Source: Neurospora intermedia
Taxonomy: Eukaryota; Ascomycota; Sordariomycetes; Sordariales; Sordariaceae
Reading direction: 5' to 3'
Assembly (NCBI GenBank): GCA_037102815.1
Contig: BTPP01000001.1
Location: 4,923,001-4,987,000 of the forward strand
Length of the DNA stretch: 64,000 bases
The position numbers were made by a program, and so were the translations under genes. Numbering within the stretch: position 1 is the stretch's first letter; the number at the start of each line of letters is the position of its first letter. A model generated the notes under the pieces. That model had not been told where the DNA came from. It saw nothing but the letters and a program-made list of their open reading frames with translations, and did not search any database. Positions 56,192 through 64,000 of the stretch are shown piece by piece.

Positions 56192-59020
56192 TTACCATCC
56201 GAATGGGCCGCCTGTACCACAAGATGTGGCTCCGGCAAGCGCCCAACTCATTAGTTCGGGCATATTCCCAAAGTCGCCAATGTGTTGAACATCCAACAGC
56301 TGCGGTGCAGGCGTCAAATTATCAGCAAAGCGACGAAGACGACCGTGAAGGATGGAACACTCACCGACATATCCCAGTCATCCATTATCCACACCGGCGT
56401 TTCTGTTTCATATGTGGCTGCTACCCCGTCTGTTTCAACTTGTCGTTGTTTTTGTTGTTGTTGTCGTTGTGATTCCATCCCCTCTTCTGCCTCTCTCTGT
56501 CCCCATCCAAATCCGTGCTTTTGCCCAGAATCGGTTTCTCCACCGCTCGCCATCCTTATCCTCGTCTCTCTCTCCAACATCTCCTCCAGAAGCGGCACAC
56601 ACTTATCCACAACCTCATCTGCCGCCTTGACCAGTACCTGCGCAAGTGCTTCGTCTCCCTCCAGGCCTTTCATCATACCTTCAATCTGCGCCGATACCAT
56701 ACTAGCAAACAGGTGTCCCTTCACGTTGGTCTCGCCCACCTTGATGCTGCGCATGGTCCAGTCCTTGGCCTCGGTCACCATAGCCAGCAGGTCTGGTCGT
56801 AGTCGTGATTGATTTACTGGAGCAAGACTTGTCTCGGCTTCTTCTCTGAGCTGGGCGCGCAGCTCGCCGAGGAGGAGCATGCTTACCTGAATCCCTGCGT
56901 TCCGGCAGAAGCCGGCTCCGTGAGAAGCCAGGCGGCAAATGTCTTGGTTGGCAGCTCCTTGGGGGTTGGTATCTTTCTTAGTGGCATCCGATGAGGAAGT
57001 GGAGGTTGGCCAAGGGTTGATGGCACGCCAGATCTTGAAACAGGACTCCACGACGACCTTTCGCGAGAAGGCGTAGGCAGCTTCGTGGAGGGCGGCGCTG
57101 TAGAAGGGAATGTGAAGGGCGGAGAGTTCACGGTTGATGACGAGATCGATGAATTTAGACGGGAAGAGCAGAGCGGATGACGATGACCCCGGCCAGCAAA
57201 CCTCGTTCAAGTTGCGAGAAAGCACTTGAAAGGTTCGAGTGAGAGTTCGATACGCTGCTCTCAGATCCGCATCGAGTCTCAATGATTCATGATATGCAGA
57301 TGCCATATCACCCTGGCGACAAGTCGATCCGAGGTCGTTCAGAAATTTGGCGATCGCAAGCCTGATGGGAAGGATCTTTCGCATGGCGATTGCAACGGAC
57401 GTTTGCGTAAACTCAGTTTCCGGATGCGCCACTGCGGGTGAATGATCGCTTCCATTGTCTGCACGAGTTTCCACAAGCTGCTCATCGTGGAAGTTACCCG
57501 GCGGCTCTGTGTCATAGTCATCAAGCGATATCTGCGGCGGTGCTCCGGCATTCATACTACACGAGACTGTCAGCTCAAGCACGGTATTCCACAGCCGCCG
57601 GTGCATTTCGGCGGCGAAGATTGTCCTCTTAAGGAGGTGCGCCGGGTCTCTGTGCAATCCCATATACACCGCCGTCCTCAGTAAGGAACCCGCTGAGATC
57701 CAGGTCAAGTTTCCACCTAGACCGGCCGTTTCACGTGCTAGTAATAGCAGGATATCGGTTTGTAGGCACTTGATGTTCAATCGGGACTTGAAATCTGGTT
57801 CCGAGGTGAATGTGAGCGCCTCATACACCCAGCGGATGGCAGAGGGGCGGAGAGAAAATTCTTGGTCGTAAACGGTGGCGCCAATGGCAAGCACGAGCTT
57901 GACTTGGACCAGGAAGGCCATGTCGACATGCTGCAGCTGTTGATTCGGATGCGATTGTGCCGACACTGCTTGCCAAAGCGCCTCATAGTCTCTTTTAAAG
58001 GTCGGGATGTGCAGGACCCTGTACAGGGACTCAAAAGTCCTGAGATAACAGTCGACGAGTTGGTCGGCAATTTCCCTTGGGGGCAGGTTACGAGTTGGTA
58101 TGGTCGGCCACGGCGGGGTCCTTTGAGCCTTGATGGTTCTAGCCAAGGCTTTGCACTTTTCCACGCCAGCCACGGACTTCTTTGCGGTGCCGTTGCGGAC
58201 CAAGGGCTCGAACATTTTGAAAGTGTCCAACAGCTGTGTTGTTGCATATGGTCAACAAGGGCTTACAGTGCTAGGAGGGACAATAGGATGTCTATTGAGG
58301 TTTACACGCACCAAGATGACTCCATTGAACCAATGACTTTGGCCGAACAGACGGCTTTTGTGGAAGACATTGACAGTTCGGGAGCTGCTGGCCGTTTGAG
58401 TAACGAAGGTTCCTGCGAGAGAAGACTCGTGTGTAGCGGTTGGATTGGAAGAAGATTCTGGGTTTGAGGACCGTGAAAGTGCTTCTTTAGACAACTGTTC
58501 CTCAAGCTCTCGAATTCTCCTTCTCAGGACATCGGGATCCGAGCTAGAGACTGAGGTCGTGAACTGATTTGTTGCGACGGGCGAGTGAGCTGAGCTAGGG
58601 TAGCTAACGCAGGTTGAAGCTTTTGAGGAGTGGCCCGAGACAACAGTACAAGTTTCACTTGTTGACGGGGTAGAAAACGGTAGTGCTGTGATGAGAGGAT
58701 CTGGAACTGGACCCGTTTGTACAAGGCTTGGGGCTTGGTCTTTGGGGGTATCACAAGCAAGAGGACGTGGTCTATGCGGCGGTAAGGGCAGAGGAGGCTG
58801 GCGGACCTGATACACACAGCCGTGGATGTTCTTGGAGCGAATACAGTTGCTGCAGGGTGTCTCCCGATTGCACCGGATTTTACGCCTCCGGCAAAGAGCA
58901 CACGACCTGGATCAATTAGCCTTGTCGCGGGCCACATGTCCGTTAACATCGAATGGGGATGCCACGGAGCACTTACACTTGTGGCCGTAGCCTCGGGGTC
59001 CGACGTTCGGGCTCCGCCAT
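56192..59020 (-). CDS. Zn2Cys6 transcription factor with fungal_trans domain
   Basis: Exons 58977-59020, 58312-58906, 56365-58233 and 56192-56299 join to 871 aa. The Zn2Cys6 cluster is complete (Cys17, 20, 27, 33, 36, 45; spacing C-2-C-6-C-5-C-2-C-8-C). A Ser/Pro/Thr-rich linker and a short coiled coil (LRRRIRELEEQLSKEAL, about residue 120-140) follow. The middle-homology (fungal_trans) domain covers about 210-560, with SHWFNGVILLLDTFKMFEP at its start. The last exon (35 codons, LLDVQHIGDFGNMPELMSW...) is called because GTGAGT..GCAG gives an in-frame splice to a stop. Without that splice the protein would end 17 residues after the donor in a hydrophobic tail. The target genes are unknown. It is divergent from an MFS transporter, which is a plausible target. 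Confidence 0.85.
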
Positions 59021-59656
59021 AGTCAACAAGGGGTGTCCTCCGAAAGCCGTGCAAGTCGTCTCCGTGTAGTCAGGCCCACTCCGAAAAGCGCCAAGCCGAA
59101 GGAGCGATCTCGGTGTAGCTCGATCTGCTGGGGTTTTCGGGGAGAGACATCAATCCTCGGGATTCAATCTGGAGAGGGAAAAAAAAAATAATCTCGGGAG
59201 AAGACAAGAATTGCAAGTGTACTGAAGAAAGAGGTATAGTACTGCCAGCGAGCTGTCCGAAGTCGCAGTCTCTGAATTTTCACTCTTTGTTTCTGTCGCC
59301 CGCCATACTCCGAGCTTACACCAAATGACCGGGGTCTGATTGGCTCGCTGCTCCGAGTCCGAGGCAAGCTCCGAATATCTGACATGTTCGCCGTCCTTCA
59401 GACCAACGGAACGGAGTCGGGCATGTTGGTGATGGTATGGTATCCTTTCGAACTACCTTTTGCGTAGTGGCCATCGGGGTTGCCATACAAGTTGCGGTGA
59501 ATGTATTCCAGATGGAAATGTATATATATGTATTGTGTCAAACCCCAAGTCATGCGATTGTCAAAACAAAATCAGAAGGATTCATGAGAAGTTGTGTACT
59601 CTACCTTTGATACCCACTCAAGACATTCTCAAGTACCCGTCCAGATCAACTTCATC
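59021..59656. promoter_or_regulatory. Divergent promoter, Zn2Cys6 factor / MFS transporter
   Basis: 636 bases between two ATGs. It contains several CGG and CCG triplets of the kind bound by Zn2Cys6 proteins (for example TCCGAGCTTACACCAAATGA near 59,309 and CTCCGAGTCCGAGG near 59,351). It would serve both genes. Confidence 0.45.
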
Positions 59657-61093
59657 ATGTCAAGCCCACCTCCTCACACCAAAGCTCATCGGCAGTCTAT
59701 CGCCTTGAAAGACAAATACCCCTCCTCACCATCTTCAACCGATCTCAATACCGGCGACAACTCCGACAAAGACCCCAACCCCATTGCCACCGAGTCCGAT
59801 CCAGACGTTCTTCACCCCGAAGACACCACCACCATTATCTCCCCCGCTCCTGACGGCGGTCCCCGCGCCTGGCTCGTCGCCGCCGCCGCCGCCTTCACAT
59901 TCTTCTGCACCCTCGGCTACACCAACGCCTTTGGCGTTTTCGAGCAATACTACCTCACCTCTCCCTTCTCTCCCCTCCATTCGTCTTCCGCCCACTCCGC
60001 CTTGTCCTCCTCCAAGATAGCCTGGATTGGCTCCCTGCAAACCTTCCTCACCTTTTTCACCGGCTTCTTCGCCGGACCCCTCTTCGACCGGTACGGCGCC
60101 GTCGCCACCGTCCGCCCCGGCGCCCTGCTCTTTGTGTTTGCCATCATGATGACTAGTTTGTGCAAGCAGTACTGGCAGCTGATGCTCGCGCAAGGGGTTC
60201 TCGGCGGGGTCGCTATGGGGTTGTTGATGTTCCCTGCTATGGCGGCAGTGGCGCAGTGGTTTGATAAAAAGAGGGCGGCGGCGTTGGGTCTGGCGGTTAG
60301 TGGGAGTTCCATAGGGGGCGTGGTGGTTCCGATTGCGTTGGGAAAGATGCTGAACGGTAATTCTGCCGGTGGTGGTGGTGGTGGTGGGCATCTGGGGTTC
60401 GGTTGGTCGGTCAGGATCATCGGGTTCATGATGTTGCCCCTTCTGGTGTTTGCGAGTCTGGCGATCAAGCCGCGACTGCCGCCACGGACGACGGATTTCT
60501 TTGTGGCGAAGGCGTTGAAGCAGAAAGACTTTGTCATGTTGGTGTTTGCCATCTTCTTTCTGTTTCTGGGCATGTTGACGCCGTTGTTTTTCATCCCGAC
60601 GTATGCCGTCTACAGAGGGGTCGATGCTACGCTGGCTAGTTACTTGCTGGCTATTGTCAATACGGCGTCGACTTTTGGACGCATCATCCCCGGCGTTTTG
60701 GCTGACCGGGTAGGAAAGCTGAATATGCTGGCGGTGGGTGGAGTGGCGAGCGGGATCAGCATTCTCTGCTTTAACAAGGCGGTCTCGACGGCTGGGTTGA
60801 TCGTGTACTCGATCTTTTATGGGTTTTCTTCTGGGATGATCATTTCGGGGGCATCTGCCGCCTTGACAGTCTGCCCGAGAGACCCGAGAGATCTCGGATC
60901 ATATATCGGTATGGGAATGGCATTGGGAGCGATTGCTGTGCTGATTGGACCTCCGATCAACGGCAAGCTTATTGATGTGTATGGGGGATATCTCGAGCTG
61001 TCCATCTTCAGCGGCGTCATGTGTCTTGTTGGTGGGCTGGTTGTAATTGCAACCAAGATGATGACGCCGCAGGGGATTTTCGGAAGAGTGTAA
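59657..61093 (+). CDS. MFS transporter, monocarboxylate (MCT)-like
   Basis: A single exon of 478 aa from MSSPPPHTKAHR. The cytosolic N-terminus is about 70 residues. The MCT-family entry motif PDGGPRAWLV follows directly, then about 12 hydrophobic segments. The first contains TLGYTNAFGVFEQYY. The loop between helices 2 and 3 holds FAGPLFDRYGAV, and the second half has RIIPGVLADRVGKLNMLAVGG. Fungal members (Mch/Esbp6 type) rarely carry monocarboxylates; substrates are mostly unknown. A Gly run (GGGGGGG) lies in the loop before helix 6. It is divergent from the Zn2Cys6 gene and convergent with the DHA2 transporter. Confidence 0.9.
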   Translation: MSSPPPHTKAHRQSIALKDKYPSSPSSTDLNTGDNSDKDPNPIATESDPDVLHPEDTTTIISPAPDGGPRAWLVAAAAAFTFFCTLGYTNAFGVFEQYYLTSPFSPLHSSSAHSALSSSKIAWIGSLQTFLTFFTGFFAGPLFDRYGAVATVRPGALLFVFAIMMTSLCKQYWQLMLAQGVLGGVAMGLLMFPAMAAVAQWFDKKRAAALGLAVSGSSIGGVVVPIALGKMLNGNSAGGGGGGGHLGFGWSVRIIGFMMLPLLVFASLAIKPRLPPRTTDFFVAKALKQKDFVMLVFAIFFLFLGMLTPLFFIPTYAVYRGVDATLASYLLAIVNTASTFGRIIPGVLADRVGKLNMLAVGGVASGISILCFNKAVSTAGLIVYSIFYGFSSGMIISGASAALTVCPRDPRDLGSYIGMGMALGAIAVLIGPPINGKLIDVYGGYLELSIFSGVMCLVGGLVVIATKMMTPQGIFGRV

Positions 61094-61407
61094 CACAGCG
61101 GGAGGCAGGCACTTGCAAATTGGAAAGAGGGAAAGGCCAAATTGGCTGTCAAGAACACCTTCGATTCCTGTATAATAAACGCACCGCGGTCATGAGCTTC
61201 GTGGATGTTAGGTAGAGTTGCCAAAAAAGAAAAACCAAATAGACAGAAAAAGAAAACCCACTTGTATCAGCAACGCCAAACAACTTTTTCCTCACCAAGC
61301 GAGGTTCCCACGCACCCAAGCTCAATTAACTGTTCCAGCACAGCACATCCATATCCATCACTAAGACAAACCCCTAGGTCTGAAAAGCTTTCAACTCCCA
61401 AACTCCC
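61094..61407. other. Convergent 3' intergenic region
   Basis: 314 bases between the two transporter stop codons. Probably just 3' UTRs. Confidence 0.5.
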
Positions 61408-63188
61408 TCAATCCTCCTGTCTCGTGAGCGTCGAATGCAGCTTATGCTGCCTCATCAACGAAACAGCTACCAACCCTACTGCTGCCATCCCCAGCGCCGT
61501 GAACCACACGCCCCTAAACGCCGTCATGAACGACTCCATCACGCCCTCTCTCCATGCCAGAGGCAATCTGTTCAGCTCGCCCAAATCGTCTCTTATCCTG
61601 CCAATCTCCTCCGCCGCGCCCGGCCAATCACCGAACCGAGCCCACAGCTCCGTCTTCAGGATATTCTGGTACACCGCCGACGCAACCGTAATACCTACCG
61701 TCGCACCGACAGACCGGAAAGCGTACGTAGCACTGGTGATCACGGCCTGTTGCGAGTGGTCCACGGCCGCAATGCAGGCGACCATGGTGACGGTCAACAT
61801 GCCGCCGTAGCCGCCTCCAATCATAAACAGGGCAACAAAGACGATCCAGCCGGGAGAGTTCTGGCCCAGAGTGGTGAGGGCGGCAACTCCCAGAACAAGA
61901 GTTGAGACGAGGGCGATGCCCAGCATCTTGTACTTGCCCGTGTACTTCATGACCAGGCCCGAACCGAAGCTGGTGAAGCAGATGGCCAACGGAGAAGCGA
62001 GCAGACGGAGCCCGGCTTGGGTGGGGGTGTGGCCCAGGACGATCAGGTACATGGGAATATAAAAGGTGAGCATGAGGGTAACCATGGTGCACATGAAGTT
62101 GGTGAGGCAGGCGGTCAAGACGGTGCGGTGGGTGAGCAGCCGGACGGGGATGACAGGTTGGGTGTTGCGCGGGCGGGACTCCCAGTAGATGAAGCCGGCA
62201 AGCATGTTGAGGGATAGAGGGATGCTGATCAGGACAAGCGGGTGCGTCCAGGGGACGACGTTGCCGCCGGCGTTGAGACCCAGAAGGAGGAAGATGAGGA
62301 AGGCGATGATATAAAAGGAGCCCAGAAAGTCGATGCGCGAGACGAGCGACTTGTTGGAGATTTTTGGAGGGACCTTGACGAGAAAGTAGACGAGCACAGC
62401 CGAGACGAGACTGACGGGGACTTGGACGAGGAAGGCAAGGCGCCAGCCCCAGGATGAGGTGTCGTTAAGGAAGCCGCCAAAAACACCGCCTAGCATAGCA
62501 CCGGCTCTGCAGAACTGTGTCAGTAAGCAGGATCTTCAAGGAACCAGCATGAAATGGCAACCTACCCATAGAAAATATTACCCAACCCCTGGACCACACC
62601 TCTCTTCCTCAAAGGAACCAAATCCGATCCCAGAAAGGTGCTGATGCTCATCAGTCCTCCGCCACCAATACCCGCAACGACGCGGCCGAGAATCATCGTC
62701 TGCTCATCCTTAGCCACGCCGCAAATCAGGTTGCCCAGCGAGAACAAAACGTTACTGAAAACCAAACCAGGACCCCGTCCAAAGATGTCAGTCATACGAC
62801 CGGACAAGGGCTGGCAGGCTGCATTGGCAATGAGATAGGCAGTAGCAATCCATGACAACAGGCTAAGGGACTGGAACTCGCTCGCGATGGGGGCCGACAG
62901 TGTGGCGATGATGCTGGCGTCAATGGCACCGAGGAAGACGCCCACCCAGGTCGTGCCGAAGATTACGACCAGACGAGTGGTAGAGAGCTCCTCGGCCACG
63001 ACGGTTATTTCGCCATCACCGGTGCTGTCGACACCGTCGCCGTGTCCGGCGGCCTCGTTGGTGGGTTTGTTGGCTTCGAGGGTGGATTCGCTCAGCAGTG
63101 GTGTTGTCTCGTCGTGGACGTGACGACTGCTTCCGGGAGCGGCAAGGACCCGATCTCCACTGCCGGGGCCAATTATTTTGCCCGTCAT
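61408..63188 (-). CDS. MFS DHA2-family transporter (Fnx/Vba-like)
   Basis: Exons 62566-63188 and 61408-62506 join to 573 aa. The 59-base intron splits a Gly codon. The start MTGKIIGPGSG is the ATG that puts about 80 hydrophilic residues before helix 1. About 14 hydrophobic segments are expected. The motifs are FLGAIDASIIATLSAPIASE (helix 1, DHA2 type), SWIATAYLIANAACQPLSGR, MTDIFGRGPGLVFSN (motif A) and GRVVAGIGGGGLMS. The SLLSWIATAYLI.. and ACQPLSG segments resemble vacuolar basic amino-acid transporters of the Fnx1/Vba group. Drug or toxin export is the other common role in this family. The N-terminal ETTPLLSE dileucine-like motif would fit sorting to the vacuole (inference). Confidence 0.9.
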
Positions 63189-64000
63189 GCTCGGGAATAT
63201 GGTATATGTTGCTCTTCCAAGTCGACGAATTTGAGTCAAGGCCCAAGATAGATAAAGAAGAGCAGAGTAAAAAGGAGAAGAGAGGATCCCGCGCACAGCT
63301 CTGAGAAACAACACCTTGAGCTCCAATACCGATCTCCTACGTGAAATTTAGTATCTATGTGGTCATCAGTGTAAGCTCGGGAATATCAATGTACCTTGGT
63401 ATCACCGGAAGACCCCGAGTCCGAGACAATCGATGGCGGGAGGTGCTATTGTGCGACTCTCTCTTGTAACGGAGGTTGTCAGTCGTCCTCTCTTGTCATT
63501 CAAGAAGAAAATTTGGATGAAAAGACATGCGGACGCGCAACATGCAAGCCGATATGGCGTTATCGACGGCCAATGCCGTTCACGGCTTCAGTGGACCGTA
63601 AATAGTTAGTGCGATATCCGGATTGGTGAGCAAGTCGGGTGGGGTAATTTCCTCAACTGTTTCACTGAGTGCGACTTTGTCTCGGACATTAGCTACTTTG
63701 TCAGTCACTGTTTGTTTGTTGAAGGACATCACGGTGTAGAGGTAAGCTGGGGGATGATCATAAAGTTGTTGGTCACCGAACTCGCAAACGATGAAAGCCG
63801 CGTTGAAGCCGGTTGTTTACCCAAATTGAAGTCTTGTCAATGACGCGCTCCAACAAAGAAGCATAATACGGGTTAGGGTTGGATATGAACCCAAAGTGAC
63901 GCCAAGCAGACTAGAGAACGGAATCGTGTCATTCAGGGGTAAAATAAACAAACATTCTGCCAAGTACAGGTACAGTGTCACACAGCAAGATCTGTGTACA
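63189..64000. other. Right-edge intergenic region
   Basis: 812 bases containing the DHA2 transporter's promoter. A GGGTTAGGGTT motif lies at 63,870-63,880. No gene is seen before the window ends. Confidence 0.5.

Noticed and set aside
1-64000. CRISPR array, rRNA operon or secondary-metabolite synthase
   Set aside because: No regularly spaced repeats, no rRNA sequence and no PKS, NRPS or terpene synthase domains were seen.

Overview
This is nuclear DNA of a filamentous ascomycete, most likely a Sordariomycete of the Sordariales (Neurospora-like). The signs are short GT..AG introns of about 57-190 bases with CTAAC/CTGAC-type branch sites, pyrimidine-rich leaders, intron-poor genes with fungal-specific families (Zn2Cys6 regulator, DHA2 transporter), and a large block mutated in the way repeat-induced point mutation (RIP) acts. 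The species cannot be named from the sequence alone.

Layout. Bases 1 to about 14,850 are very AT-rich RIP-degraded repeats with almost no CpA or TpG, so they hold essentially no start codons and no genes. They contain a fossil Ty3/Gypsy retrotransposon (minus strand, roughly 5.3-13.3 kb), a degraded coding-like block near 3.7-4.8 kb, and a dead PIF/Harbinger DNA transposon (minus strand, about 13.57-14.85 kb). A 240-base patch of normal composition lies between the last two. The border to ordinary chromatin (14.75-15.1 kb) carries a palindrome and four copies of a GGTTACG-type motif.

From 15.2 kb to the end there are 17 protein genes: a TDA3-like FAD oxidoreductase, the cellular reverse-transcriptase gene rvt, an F-BAR/DEP/RhoGAP protein, a membrane dipeptidase, mitochondrial ribosomal protein uS13m, a METTL25-like methyltransferase, a CASTOR-like ACT protein, the IMPACT/Yih1 homologue, a PQ-loop membrane protein, an AT-hook nuclear protein with an exon-duplicated module, methylenetetrahydrofolate reductase, a 4EHP-type eIF4E, the spliceosomal USP39/Sad1 protein, a PAF-acetylhydrolase-like esterase, a Zn2Cys6 transcription factor, an MCT-like MFS transporter and a DHA2 MFS transporter. 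No tRNA, rRNA or CRISPR was recognised.

How they work together. Most are unrelated housekeeping genes in alternating orientation, many in convergent pairs. Three themes can be read. The first is translation and nutrient control: IMPACT (Gcn2 pathway), the CASTOR-like ACT protein (an amino-acid sensor family), 4EHP, uS13m and MTHFR (methionine). The second is RNA and nucleic acid biology: rvt and USP39/Sad1. The third is a possible small regulator-transporter neighbourhood at the right end (Zn2Cys6 factor divergent from an MFS transporter, next to a DHA2 transporter). The most unusual single gene is rvt, an intact host-domesticated reverse transcriptase that keeps its catalytic aspartates. It stands about 2.4 kb beyond the end of a block of dead transposons.
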